A stretch of 64,000 bases of DNA, from positions 1-64,000 of the forward strand of contig NZ_SMCV01000013.1 of assembly GCF_004342285.1 (NCBI RefSeq), in the 5' to 3' direction. This document shows, piece by piece, positions 41,094 through 49,328 of the stretch. The position numbers and the translations under genes were made by a program. Numbering within the stretch: position 1 is the first letter of the stretch; each line of letters starts with the position of its first letter. The notes below the pieces were generated by a model that did no database searches, had not been told where the DNA came from, and saw nothing but the letters and a program-made list of their open reading frames with translations. The DNA is from Klebsiella sp. BIGb0138 (lineage in GTDB: Bacteria; Pseudomonadota; Gammaproteobacteria; Enterobacterales; Enterobacteriaceae).

Positions 41094-41830
41094 ATTTCCT
41101 CCTGGTGCCCCTCAACGAGGGTGATACCCCGGTCGCGCAGCTCGTCGCGTGCGGCGGGGGTGATGAGCGTACGCTGAGCGATACGTAAAACGGCGCCTTT
41201 CGGCTGCTGGCGTACATCGCGAAGGGTCATCAGCGGCCTGCCGGCGCGGGGCGACGGCGAGGGGGGCGGGTTTGCCCTGGGTTGGCCGATGACGGTGACG
41301 CCATACTCCGCGAGGGTGGCAAGGTAATTGGCCTGCCGTGCCCGAAACGCCGGCGGGAGCCGGTGGGCTGAGTCTTCCCGGCATTCGGCGTTGAGCGTCA
41401 CGATCGTCGGTTTATTCAGGCTGAGCGCATGAAATGCCCAGCGGCACACCAGGTTATCGCACAGGCCCAATGCGATTTTGCTCAGGCTGTTAGTGGACAG
41501 CGCGGGCAGGAACAGCGCATTGAATGCGGCGGCCGTTTGCGCGGGCGCCTGGTTATCGCACAGGACATCCACCCCGCGGCGTGCCAGCGCTTCCAGACAG
41601 GCAGCGTGCAATGGCGACTGCGTTGCGCTGTGGGAAGAGGCGATGACCAGCAGGTAGCCGCTCCGGTCCAGGGCGGTGAGGCAATCCAGTGTGGTGGGCA
41701 AGGTGGTGAGATCCTCCCCGCTTAACACCACGCGCATCACCCGGCTGCGTGACTGGAGGGCCCGCTGGCGCTGGGCCAGCACGTTATCAATGATGGTATC
41801 GAGCAGCTGAGAGAGTCGTTGTGAGTTCAT
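41075..41830 (-). CDS. PduM-like microcompartment flavoprotein
   Basis: This 251-aa protein starts at ATG 41830 (MNSQRLSQLLDTIIDNVLAQ) behind GGAGGAG. The N-terminal amphipathic helix and the C-terminal TLRDVRQQPKGAVLRIAQRT followed by LITPAARDELRDRGITLVE resemble the two ends of PduM. The middle (VVLSGEDLTTLPTTLDCLTA ... ALFLPALSTNSLSKIALGLC ... NKPTIVTLNAE) reads as a flavoprotein-type Rossmann-like domain with the PALSTN...K motif. PduM is needed for proper shell assembly in Salmonella; a bound flavin would add a redox role. Assignment is by pattern and position. Confidence 0.72.
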   Translation of the reverse strand: MNSQRLSQLLDTIIDNVLAQRQRALQSRSRVMRVVLSGEDLTTLPTTLDCLTALDRSGYLLVIASSHSATQSPLHAACLEALARRGVDVLCDNQAPAQTAAAFNALFLPALSTNSLSKIALGLCDNLVCRWAFHALSLNKPTIVTLNAECREDSAHRLPPAFRARQANYLATLAEYGVTVIGQPRANPPPSPSPRAGRPLMTLRDVRQQPKGAVLRIAQRTLITPAARDELRDRGITLVEGHQEEICIWQK

Positions 41831-42093
41831 CGCTCTCCTCCCCGGCGGCGGTGTATGGCAACGACCGGCGCCACCAGCAGCGATGGTATCGCCGGAATGA
41901 CGCATGTGCCGGCGTGCCGGGAAACATCGGCAAAGTGGCGCAAGCTGTTTGCGCCGCCGACCGGGTTTCCTTTTTCATCCGCTACGGCTAATGCGATATG
42001 GGCCTGGCCAGGGACCACGCCGGCTGGCAACGCCTCGCCGCTGCGCCGCGCTGCCAGAATCGGTAACCGCCGGATTGCCGCACTGTCAGCCAT
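41827..42093 (-). CDS. Unknown 88-aa protein of the microcompartment operon
   Basis: The protein starts MADSAAIRRLPILAARRSGE, contains GQAHIALAVADEKGNPVGGA and ends in a basic RRRGGER. Its start overlaps the pduL stop by 8 bases, and its TGA overlaps the next ATG (ATGA), so it is almost certainly translated. It has no BMC domain or Cys motif that I recognise. The middle suggests a small beta-rich domain. It might be a shell-associated or assembly factor. Confidence 0.68.
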   Translation of the reverse strand: MADSAAIRRLPILAARRSGEALPAGVVPGQAHIALAVADEKGNPVGGANSLRHFADVSRHAGTCVIPAIPSLLVAPVVAIHRRRGGER

Positions 42094-42778
42094 AGCGGCA
42101 TTCCGCCATCACGCGCCTGACACAGTCGCCGTTACGTAGACCAAAACCATTGGCTTCTTCGACATCGACATGCATTTCCAGTACCGCGTCAGCGCTGACG
42201 CGAACCACCACGTGGCTGAGAATACCGCCGCGCAGGCCTTCAATACGCACATCGATCTCCATGCCGTCACGCAGGGCATGCCGCTCGGCTTCCGCTGGCG
42301 AAATATGAATATGCCGCCAGGCAACAATCGCGCCGTCGCTTTTGCTGACCCGTCCGCGCGGGCCGATGATCTCTATCCCCGGCGAATGCTGCAGGTCGCC
42401 CGACATTCTGAGAGGAGCCTTCACGCCCAGAACAAAACTGTCGGAGACGGAGATTTCAATCTGGGTGGCGCTACGCAGAGGGCCAAGAACGCGCACCCTG
42501 GTGAGCTCTCCCTTCGGCCCGCGGAGGGTTACCGTCTCTTCGGCGGCGTACTGACCCGGCTGTTTTACCGCCTTCATCCGGGTGAGGGTGGAGCCATAGC
42601 CAAACAGAATGTCCATATCCTCCCGGCTGAGATGAACATGGCGATTGGAGATGCCCACGGGGATGTCCAGCGTCTGCGTCCCCTCCGGCCGGGAGGTTAT
42701 GGCTCCCGGGCCACGGGCGGCGAGTTCCTGAAGAATCTGACGGGTGATCAATTCGGCTTGCTGCTGGTTATCATACAT
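42086..42778 (-). CDS. pduL: PduL phosphotransacylase
   Basis: This 230-aa enzyme starts MYDNQQQAELITRQILQELA; that N-terminal amphipathic helix is an encapsulation peptide. Zn-binding histidines lie in GISNRHVHLSRED and in WRHIHISPAEAE; a further His is in VLEMHVDVEEANG. KQPGQYAAEETVTLRGPKG and VLGPLRSATQIEIS are also diagnostic of the PduL family, which is unrelated to Pta. It turns acyl-CoA and phosphate into acyl phosphate and recycles CoA inside the shell. Confidence 0.95.
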   Translation of the reverse strand: MYDNQQQAELITRQILQELAARGPGAITSRPEGTQTLDIPVGISNRHVHLSREDMDILFGYGSTLTRMKAVKQPGQYAAEETVTLRGPKGELTRVRVLGPLRSATQIEISVSDSFVLGVKAPLRMSGDLQHSPGIEIIGPRGRVSKSDGAIVAWRHIHISPAEAERHALRDGMEIDVRIEGLRGGILSHVVVRVSADAVLEMHVDVEEANGFGLRNGDCVRRVMAECRYG

Positions 42779-42903
42779 AACGTCAACGACCTGAAAGTGA
42801 TGAAAGAAGCGATATTCAGCATATTCACTCCCGCGTCGGGCTTTTTGCCGTGACGCAGGACTTTTTTGACCGTCCGCCGGGGGGAGGACAAACTTGTCCA
42901 GAG

Positions 42904-44019
42904 TTACCCGGCAACGGCGGTCAGCAACTGGTCTATATCCGCGGCGCGCGGCTGGCAGGGATTCGAGGCCGTGCAGCCATCTGCTAGGGCCGCGTCGATC
43001 AGCGGCTGACGCAGGGAGGTTAATTCCGCAAGGTCTGTGCCCAGCGCCCGTAGCGTGGCGGGAATACCAAAATGGCGATTGATATCGCGGATGGCGCTTA
43101 TCAGCGCATCCAAAGTCTGGTCAGGCGTGGCGGCGCGGATGCCCATCAGGGCGGCGCATTGCAGATATCGCGCTCTGGCATGAGGGGCATGACCGGCGTT
43201 GTATTCAATAATGAAGGGCAGCAGCATGGCGTTAATTTTGCCGTGCGGAATATGCAGCATACCGCCGATGGCGTGTGCCATGCCGTGTACCAGGCCCAGT
43301 CCCGCCGAGTTAAACGCCATGCCGGCCATGCAGGAGGCGTTGTGCATATGCGTGCGTGCCTGAATATTCTTCTCATCGTGGAAAATGTCTGGCAGGTTTC
43401 GCCAGGTCAACGTGATGGCTTTCTCGGCGAGCGCGTCGCTAAAATCATTTGCCCCCGTGGAGACCAGCGCCTCAATCGCGTGGGTCAGCACATCCATACC
43501 GGTATCCACCGCGACCTGGCGAGGCACGGATAAAACCAGCTGCGGATCGAGGATGGCGCAGTCCGGAACCAGTTCGTCAGCAATCAGGGGGTATTTTCGC
43601 CCGTTTTGCGGATCGGCGATGATAGCGTAAGCGGTGACTTCGGAGCCGGATCCGCTGGTGGTCGGAATCGCGATTAGCTCAATGGCATGACCGGCGAAAT
43701 ACTCTTCCAGCGTGACCTTGATCCCCTTTGCGGCGTCAAGCGACGATCCGCCGCCCAGCGCGATAATGGCATCCGGCCTGAAACGTTTAAACTGCGCCGC
43801 ACCGGCATGCAGAATTTCCACGCTCGGGTCGGGTTTGACCTCGCTGAAAATAGACACCGAGGCCTGAGGCATTTCGTTAATCAGGTAGCGCGTTTTACCT
43901 GAAGTCACCATAAAACTATCGGTAACAATGGCCACCTTTTTATTGTTCAGTCGACGCAATGCCTGAATGGCGTCTTCACCAAAATAGACGTCAGGAATAG
44001 AGAAAAAATAGCTCGCCAT
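42904..44019 (-). CDS. pduQ: Iron-containing alcohol dehydrogenase (PduQ-like)
   Basis: This 371-aa group III alcohol dehydrogenase starts MASYFFSIPDVYFGEDAIQA. NAD-binding GGGSSLDAAKGIK and TTSGSGSEVTAYAI are visible. Metal ligands are in DTGMDVLTHAIEALVS and in GLVHGMAHAIGGMLHIPHGK. It reduces propionaldehyde to 1-propanol and regenerates NAD+ for PduP, as PduQ does. It is the first gene of the operon; a 125-base gap separates it from pduL. The last 30 residues contain ALADGCTASNPCQPRAADID, the typical C-terminal end of microcompartment members of the family. Confidence 0.92.
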   Translation of the reverse strand: MASYFFSIPDVYFGEDAIQALRRLNNKKVAIVTDSFMVTSGKTRYLINEMPQASVSIFSEVKPDPSVEILHAGAAQFKRFRPDAIIALGGGSSLDAAKGIKVTLEEYFAGHAIELIAIPTTSGSGSEVTAYAIIADPQNGRKYPLIADELVPDCAILDPQLVLSVPRQVAVDTGMDVLTHAIEALVSTGANDFSDALAEKAITLTWRNLPDIFHDEKNIQARTHMHNASCMAGMAFNSAGLGLVHGMAHAIGGMLHIPHGKINAMLLPFIIEYNAGHAPHARARYLQCAALMGIRAATPDQTLDALISAIRDINRHFGIPATLRALGTDLAELTSLRQPLIDAALADGCTASNPCQPRAADIDQLLTAVAG

Positions 44020-44199
44020 CTTTCGATTACCTTATCCCGTGAGCGGATTGCGGGGATGCAAACTCCGGATGTAAAAAGAGAACGTATTGTGTCATGAGGG
44101 GAGGGAGAAGAAGCTGGCAATGCTTGTGCTCTGTGAGGATTTGGTTGCGGTCGTCTTTGCGCATTGACAAAAAAGTGCAGAGCCGTGATAACGATGCCG

Positions 44200-44230
44200 C
44201 CGCCATCCTCTCTTAATGAGATGATGGCGG
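44200..44230. other. 13-bp-stem hairpin upstream of the microcompartment operon
   Basis: CCGCCATCCTCTC and GAGATGATGGCGG pair with one mismatch around a TTAAT loop. On the plus strand it is followed by TTTCCCCCC, a poor U-tract. It lies about 180 bases upstream of the pduQ-like ATG, so it could be a leader-RNA structure or a weak terminator. Confidence 0.6.
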
Positions 44231-44288
44231 TTTCCCCCCTCAGTGGCGGCAAGGGACGCCGTCATCCCGCGCAATTTACCTTCGCTAC

Positions 44289-44303
44289 GTGAATAATATT
44301 CAC
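44289..44303. promoter_or_regulatory. Palindromic operator candidate
   Basis: GTGAATA-A-TATTCAC is a perfect 7-bp inverted repeat about one base centre. It lies about 90 bases before the ridA-like ATG and 270 before the operon start. It looks like the site of a dimeric repressor; the protein is unknown. Confidence 0.5.
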
Positions 44304-44391
44304 CAGCTCATGCCAGTCGGCGGGCATAGCGGCAGCAGATGCGGACGCCTATCATCCCTGTAAACACCCCGCGGCCAGAACAGGAGAAAAG

Positions 44392-44793
44392 ATGAGAACG
44401 CCAGAAGATGTGATATTCCCCGCAGGACGCCAGGCGCTGTATGAGCAAAACCGCTACTCCCCGGCCGTCAAATCCGGGGGCTTTCTGTTTGTTTCCGGTC
44501 AGGTGGGAAGCCGCGAGGATGGTTCAGCGGAACCCGGGCTGGAGCAGGAGGTCCGCCGGGCATTTGAAAACCTTAATGCGGTGCTGGCTGCCGCAGAATG
44601 TACCTTTGCGGATGTGGTCGATGTCACCGTGTATCTGGTCGATGCCCAATCGACTATCGACACGGTCTGGAAGGTGCTGCCGGAATTCTGGGGGGAAGCC
44701 CCCTGGCCGACGCTGACGGGCGTCGGCGTGAGCTGGCTATATGGCTTCCGTTTTGAAATCAAGGTCACCGCCCGGCTGCCCACTTGTCGATGA
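44392..44793 (+). CDS. RidA/YjgF-family protein
   Basis: This 133-aa protein starts MRTPEDVIFPAGRQALYEQN behind AGGAG. Family features are YSPAVKSGGFLFVSGQVGSR, QEVRRAFENLNAVLAAAECT and the C-terminal PTLTGVGVSWLYGFRFEIKV. RidA enzymes hydrolyse reactive imines/enamines; many paralogues have other roles, and the catalytic Arg region near the C-terminus differs here. It converges with and overlaps the LysR gene by 57 bases. Whether it belongs to the microcompartment or to the LysR-controlled unit is unclear. Confidence 0.85.
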   Translation: MRTPEDVIFPAGRQALYEQNRYSPAVKSGGFLFVSGQVGSREDGSAEPGLEQEVRRAFENLNAVLAAAECTFADVVDVTVYLVDAQSTIDTVWKVLPEFWGEAPWPTLTGVGVSWLYGFRFEIKVTARLPTCR

Positions 44794-45699
44794 GTCTCGA
44801 CTCCGTTCTTTAATGATATCGATCAGTGCGCGCAGGCTGGCGGGCATATGCCGGTTGGCCGGGAACCAGAGGCACAAACCGGGAACCGGGGGGCACCACG
44901 GTTCCAGCACCGTGACCAGCCGGCCATCCGCCAGCGCCGCGCGGGCGTGTAGGTCCGGGACATAGGCGATCCCCAGACCTTTCATCGCCGCATCCACCAT
45001 CAGCGGCGAACTGTTGAGCGTCAACGTCCCGGGGACATCCAGCATGATGCTTTGACCGTGGCGGGAAAACTCCCAGCGGTAGCGCTTACCGCTGGGCAAA
45101 CGCTGGCGAATGCACTGATGGTGCGCCAGATCGTCCGGGGTCACGAGAGCAGGGCGCTGCGCCAGGTACGACGGCGACGCCACCGCCAGGAAACGCACAT
45201 CTTCGCCAAAACGTACTGCCACCATATCGGCAGGGACATCCTCCGCCAGCCGGATCCCCGCATCAAAACCGTCGGCGACGATATCCACCAGTCGGCCATC
45301 CACCACCAGATCCAGCGACACGCCGGGATAGCGCGCCATATAATCCGGCACGACCGTCTGCAGCAGCAGGTGAATAGCCTCTTCGCCACCATTAATACGC
45401 AGTGTGCCCACAATCTGCCCCTGGGTCTCCGCGACCTCTTCCAGCGCCTGCTCCAGCCCGTTCAGGTGCGGCGAAATACGCCGCAGCAGCGCCTCTCCGG
45501 CTTCGGTTAACGCGACGCTGCGCGTGGTGCGATGTAACAGGCGAACGCCCAGACGCGCTTCCAGCCCGCGGATCGCATGGCTTAACGTAGAACGGGTCAC
45601 GCCGGAAAAATCCGCTGCGCGACGAAAACTACGCTGTTCCGCTACGGCGATAAAGGCTTTCAGATCGGAAAGCGTCGGCGTTTTAACTGGTGATTTCAT
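44737..45699 (-). CDS. LysR-type transcriptional regulator
   Basis: This 320-aa regulator starts MKSPVKTPTLSDLKAFIAVA. The N-terminal wHTH is QRSFRRAADFSGVTRSTLSHAIRGLEARLG, and the effector domain has VGTLRINGGEEAIHLLLQTV and YPGVSLDLVVDGRLVDIVAD. It belongs to the large group that resembles AaeR/DmlR and controls a divergent gene. It is transcribed away from the short-chain dehydrogenase gene, whose start is 93 bases away, so that gene is the best target candidate. Confidence 0.9.
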   Translation of the reverse strand: MKSPVKTPTLSDLKAFIAVAEQRSFRRAADFSGVTRSTLSHAIRGLEARLGVRLLHRTTRSVALTEAGEALLRRISPHLNGLEQALEEVAETQGQIVGTLRINGGEEAIHLLLQTVVPDYMARYPGVSLDLVVDGRLVDIVADGFDAGIRLAEDVPADMVAVRFGEDVRFLAVASPSYLAQRPALVTPDDLAHHQCIRQRLPSGKRYRWEFSRHGQSIMLDVPGTLTLNSSPLMVDAAMKGLGIAYVPDLHARAALADGRLVTVLEPWCPPVPGLCLWFPANRHMPASLRALIDIIKERSRDSSTSGQPGGDLDFKTEAI

Positions 45700-45792
45700 T
45701 TCACCTCTTCATGCTATTTGTTGAGTCTTATCATACCAATTATCATGCCATATCCTGTGTCGGTGGGTTAATAACTTTTCAGGAGAATCACG

Positions 45793-46626
45793 ATGAGCAG
45801 TAAAACCTGGTTTATTACCGGTACCTCAACCGGCCTCGGGCGCCTGATGACCGAGCGTCTGCTGGCGCGAGGCGACAGAGTGATCGCCACCCTGCGCCGC
45901 TCCGGCGCGCTGGATGATCTGCTGGCCCAATATGGCGGGCAGCTTCATGTCCTGCTGCTGGACGTGACGGACGCTGATGCGGTACGCCGGGTGGTGCGGC
46001 AGGCGTTCGACTTCGCCGGGCGTATCGATGTGCTGGTCAGTAACGCGGGATACGGGCTCTTCGGCGCGGCGGAAGAGGTGACCGATAGCCAGATTGAGCG
46101 TCAGATTGCCACCAATCTCACCGGACCGATTCAGCTGATTCGGGCGGCATTACCTGCCCTGCGTCAGCAGGGAGGCGGGCGCATTGTGCAGATATCGTCA
46201 GAAGGCGGGCAGATTGCCTGGCCGAATTTCAGCCTTTATCACGCCACCAAATGGGGGATTGAAGGATTTATTGAGTCCGTTGCGCAGGAGGTGGCGCCTT
46301 TTGGCATCGATTTTATTATTGCTGAACCCGGTCCGACCGCGACGAATTTTGCGAGCGGACTGGATACGGCTCCGCCGATGGCCTGCTATGACAGCACCCC
46401 CGCCGGCGAAGTTCGCCGCGGGCTGGCGCAGGGAACAATCGCCATTAACGGCGATGCGTTAAAAACCGTCGCCGCGATCGTTGCCGCTTCGGACGAGGAC
46501 GCGCCGCCGTTTCGTCTGGCGCTGGGCGGTAAGGCCTATCATTCTATCCGCGAGGCGCTGCACAGTCGGTTGCAGGTGCTGGAGGAGACCCGCGCCGTGG
46601 CGCTGAGCGTGGATAAGAAGGTGTGA
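45793..46626 (+). CDS. Short-chain dehydrogenase/reductase
   Basis: This 277-aa oxidoreductase starts MSSKTWFITGTSTGLGRLMT behind AGGAG. It has the Gly-rich TGTSTGLG, the NAG motif (VLVSNAGYG, variant SNAGYG), the catalytic Ser (VQISSEGG) and the YHATK-x-GIEGF Tyr-Lys pair. It is an NAD(P)-dependent reductase of unknown substrate. It is likely under control of the divergent LysR. A bidirectional terminator follows. Confidence 0.9.
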   Translation: MSSKTWFITGTSTGLGRLMTERLLARGDRVIATLRRSGALDDLLAQYGGQLHVLLLDVTDADAVRRVVRQAFDFAGRIDVLVSNAGYGLFGAAEEVTDSQIERQIATNLTGPIQLIRAALPALRQQGGGRIVQISSEGGQIAWPNFSLYHATKWGIEGFIESVAQEVAPFGIDFIIAEPGPTATNFASGLDTAPPMACYDSTPAGEVRRGLAQGTIAINGDALKTVAAIVAASDEDAPPFRLALGGKAYHSIREALHSRLQVLEETRAVALSVDKKV

Positions 46627-46671
46627 TGAGGCGGTATTAGTAAACGCGAGATCAACGGTGACAGGATGAAA

Positions 46672-46697
46672 AAAATCCACGCGGGGGCGTGGATTTT
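46672..46697. terminator. Bidirectional terminator between SDR gene and ychF
   Basis: AAAATCCACGC-GGGG-GCGTGGATTTT, an 11-bp perfect stem with A/T runs on both sides, in the convergent gap of 129 bases. Confidence 0.88.
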
Positions 46698-46755
46698 AGC
46701 GGCGTTACAGCGGCGATGAGGCCCGCGCGGGGCCCATCGCACGGCCAGAAACGAA

Positions 46756-47850
46756 TTAGACGTTGAACAGGAAGTTCATCACATCGCCATCTTTAACGAT
46801 GTAGTCTTTCCCTTCCGCGCGCATCTTGCCGGCTTCTTTCGCCCCTTGTTCACCTTTGTAGGTGATAAAGTCTTCGTAGGCGATGGTCTGCGCACGGATA
46901 AAGCCTTTTTCGAAGTCGGTGTGGATTTTACCCGCCGCCTGCGGAGCGGTAGCACCGACGGGGATAGTCCATGCGCGAACTTCTTTTACCCCAGCGGTAA
47001 AGTAGGTCTGCAGGTTCAGCAGTTCATACCCGGCACGGATCACGCGGTTCAGCCCCGGCTCTTCCAGACCGAGCTCGGCCATGAACTCATCACGGTCGGC
47101 ATCGTCCAGCTCGGCGATATCTGATTCTACCGCGGCGCACACGGCGACAACCACCGAGCCTTCAGCCGCGGCGATTTCACGGACTTTGTCGAGGTACGGA
47201 TTGTTCTCGAAGCCGTCTTCGTTCACGTTGGCAATGTACATGGTAGGCTTCAGGGTGAGGAAGCTCAGGTATTTGATGGCCGCTTTATCTTCATCGGTCA
47301 GGTTTTTCAGCGCGCGCAGCATACCGGCATTTTCCAGCTGCGGCAGACATTTTTCCAGCGCCGCCAGTTCGGCTTTGGCGTCTTTATCGCCGCCTTTCGC
47401 CTTCTTCTGCACGCGGTGAATCGCACGCTCGCAGGTGTCGAGGTCGGACAGCGCAAGTTCGGTGTTGATTACCTCGATATCATCCGCCGGATCCACTTTA
47501 TTGTTGACGTGGATGATGTTGTCGTTCTCAAAGCAGCGCACCACGTGACCGATAGCTTCGGTTTCACGGATGTTGGTCAGGAACTGGTTGCCCAGACCTT
47601 CGCCTTTGGACGCGCCTTTCACCAGGCCGGCGATATCGACGAATTCCATGGTGGTCGGCAGAATACGCTGCGGTTTGACGATTTCAGCCAGCTTGTCCAG
47701 ACGCGGATCGGGCATCGGCACGACACCGGTGTTCGGCTCAATGGTACAGAAGGGGAAGTTGGCCGCTTCAATACCCGCTTTGGTGAGCGCATTGAACAGG
47801 GTGGATTTGCCGACGTTGGGCAAACCGACGATACCGCATTTGAATCCCAT
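46756..47850 (-). CDS. ychF: Redox-regulated ATPase/GTPase YchF
   Basis: This 364-aa Obg-family protein starts [21 protein letters not shown]-loop GLPNVGKST, switch region [15 protein letters not shown]3 [18 protein letters not shown] and N-x-x-E (NVNED) instead of NKxD, which explains the ATP preference of YchF. A coiled coil (residues about 130-200) and a C-terminal TGS domain ([20 protein letters not shown]) follow. It binds the ribosome and catalase and represses the OxyR response. It is downstream of pth, as in E. coli. Confidence 0.97.
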   Translation of the reverse strand: MGFKCGIVGLPNVGKSTLFNALTKAGIEAANFPFCTIEPNTGVVPMPDPRLDKLAEIVKPQRILPTTMEFVDIAGLVKGASKGEGLGNQFLTNIRETEAIGHVVRCFENDNIIHVNNKVDPADDIEVINTELALSDLDTCERAIHRVQKKAKGGDKDAKAELAALEKCLPQLENAGMLRALKNLTDEDKAAIKYLSFLTLKPTMYIANVNEDGFENNPYLDKVREIAAAEGSVVVAVCAAVESDIAELDDADRDEFMAELGLEEPGLNRVIRAGYELLNLQTYFTAGVKEVRAWTIPVGATAPQAAGKIHTDFEKGFIRAQTIAYEDFITYKGEQGAKEAGKMRAEGKDYIVKDGDVMNFLFNV

Positions 47851-47967
47851 GATTTAAATCACCTTAATCTTTGGATAATCAATCTGTTACAGTGAGCAGA
47901 TTGCAGAAAAGTAAATAGCTTCGCCCATTATACACGGTGCGCGCTAAAAATTCCGCACGTCGAGCGG

Positions 47968-48552
47968 TTATTGCGCTTTAAAAGCGTGTAAACGGTTGGT
48001 CGCTTTGGTGAGGCCCTCTTTCAGCCAGACCTCGGTGCAGCGCGCCGCTTCGTCAACGGCTTCGTCAATCAGTTTCTGTTCGCTCATCGGCGGTTTACCC
48101 AACACAAAACCGACAACTTTATTTTTATCGCCCGGATGGCCGATCCCGACCCGTAAGCGGTGAAAGTTAGGGTTATTTCCCAACCTGCTGATGATATCTT
48201 TCAGCCCGTTGTGCCCGCCGTGGCCGCCACCGAGCTTAAATTTAGCCACGCCCGGCGGTAAATCAAGCTCATCGTGCGCCACCAGAATTTCATCCGGGTT
48301 AATACGGTAGAAGGTCGCCATCGCCGCCACGGCTTTACCGCTGAGGTTCATAAAGGTGGTTGGAACCAGCAGACGTACATCTGCGCCGGCAACGTTAATC
48401 CGCGCGGTATAGCCAAAGAATTTGCTCTCTTCACGCAGCGGGGCGCGATGGCGATCGGCCAGTAAATCTACGTACCAGGCGCCAGCGTTGTGTCGTGTCG
48501 CCGCGTATTCGGCGCCGGGGTTCGCCAGGCCGACAATCAGTTTTATCGTCAC
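47968..48552 (-). CDS. pth: Peptidyl-tRNA hydrolase
   Basis: This 194-aa enzyme starts [20 protein letters not shown]. Catalytic His is in [11 protein letters not shown], with [18 protein letters not shown] (Asp) and [13 protein letters not shown]. It recycles peptidyl-tRNAs dropped from ribosomes and is essential. A 117-base gap separates it from ychF downstream, with which it forms an operon in E. coli. Confidence 0.97.
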   Translation of the reverse strand: MTIKLIVGLANPGAEYAATRHNAGAWYVDLLADRHRAPLREESKFFGYTARINVAGADVRLLVPTTFMNLSGKAVAAMATFYRINPDEILVAHDELDLPPGVAKFKLGGGHGGHNGLKDIISRLGNNPNFHRLRVGIGHPGDKNKVVGFVLGKPPMSEQKLIDEAVDEAARCTEVWLKEGLTKATNRLHAFKAQ

Positions 48553-48727
48553 GTTTTCTATCCTGCTTGGGTCGTTCTCTGGCGCGTAGTGTACTGGTTG
48601 CTGAGGCGCTTGACAAAATTCTGCCAGCGTAGCGGCGCAGGGGGCGATAATTTCCCTGCTGAACCATTAGAATTTGATGTTGTTCAGTAAGTTATTTGTA
48701 AGTTTTTGTTGGTTTGATATTAACTAA

Positions 48728-48770
48728 TGTGATCGCCGACGCAATCAACCTTATCCCCGTTGTCTATACT
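48728..48770 (+). promoter_or_regulatory. Candidate CRP-dependent promoter of ychH
   Basis: TGTGATCGCCGACGCA (48728-48743) has one good CRP half site. TATACT at 48765-48770 is a good -10. If transcription starts near 48777, the CRP site centre lies at about -41.5, the class II position. E. coli ychH is known to respond to CRP. Confidence 0.5.
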
Positions 48771-48825
48771 AATCCTATAAGTTTTGGGGATATTCCCAGA
48801 TGACCCAAGGTTCCGGAGGTGACAT

Positions 48826-49101
48826 ATGAAACGCAGAAACGCTTCGTTACTCGGTAATGTACTGATGGGTTTAGGATTGGTCGTCATGGTTGTGGGCGTC
48901 GGTTATTCTATTTTAAACCAGCTTCCGCAGCTTGACCTGCCGCAGTTCTTCGCTCATGGCGCGGTGTTAAGTATTTTTGTCGGCGCCGTACTTTGGCTCG
49001 CCGGGGCGCGCGTCGGCGGGCATGAACAGGTCAGCGACAAATACTGGTGGGTACGCCACTACGATAAACGCTGCCGTCGTGACCAGCATCGCCACAGCTA
49101 G
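48826..49101 (+). CDS. ychH: Stress-induced membrane protein YchH
   Basis: This 91-aa protein starts MKRRNASLLGNVLMGLGLVV behind GGAGGTG. Two membrane segments are visible: VLMGLGLVVMVVGVGYSIL and AVLSIFVGAVLWLAGA. The tail has SDKYWWVRHYDKRCRRDQ as in E. coli YchH, which is induced by stresses and linked to biofilm. It is divergent from pth. Confidence 0.95.
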   Translation: MKRRNASLLGNVLMGLGLVVMVVGVGYSILNQLPQLDLPQFFAHGAVLSIFVGAVLWLAGARVGGHEQVSDKYWWVRHYDKRCRRDQHRHS

Positions 49102-49268
49102 GCCAGTCCATTGCCTGCACCTGTCGCCAGGCGGGTGCAATTTTGTGAATTCATCCGCACTGCCGCCAGCCGCGATCTAATCGGCTGGCTGACTATGTTA
49201 CTCCTGCTTATTTTACTCCCGCAACGGCCGTCCCGCTGATATTGTTGCCCCCGTTGATAAATATGCGC

Positions 49269-49299
49269 TTGACCCTAACGTAACGTCAGGCGGCAGAGT
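49269..49299 (+). promoter_or_regulatory. MerR-type promoter/operator of the regulator gene
   Basis: TTGACC at 49269-49274 and CAGAGT at 49294-49299 are separated by 19 bases, the long spacer typical of MerR-controlled promoters. The spacer overlaps the near-perfect dyad CCTAACGT-A-ACGTCAGG (49274-49290). It sits 30 bases before the regulator ATG, which suggests autoregulation. Confidence 0.72.
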
Positions 49300-49328
49300 T
49301 GTGCCACTGGCAGACAAAAGGAGCAGTC

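Larger units (their letters stand above)
44020..44391. promoter_or_regulatory. Divergent intergenic region before the microcompartment operon and ridA-like gene
   Basis: These 372 bases hold no credible ORF. They contain a strong hairpin at 44200-44230 and a perfect inverted repeat at 44289-44303, listed separately. The operon promoter must lie here on the minus strand. AGGAGAAAAG just before 44392 is the ribosome site of the ridA-like gene. No regulator gene of the PocR type is visible in the window; it may lie on the other side of the prophage. Confidence 0.6.
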
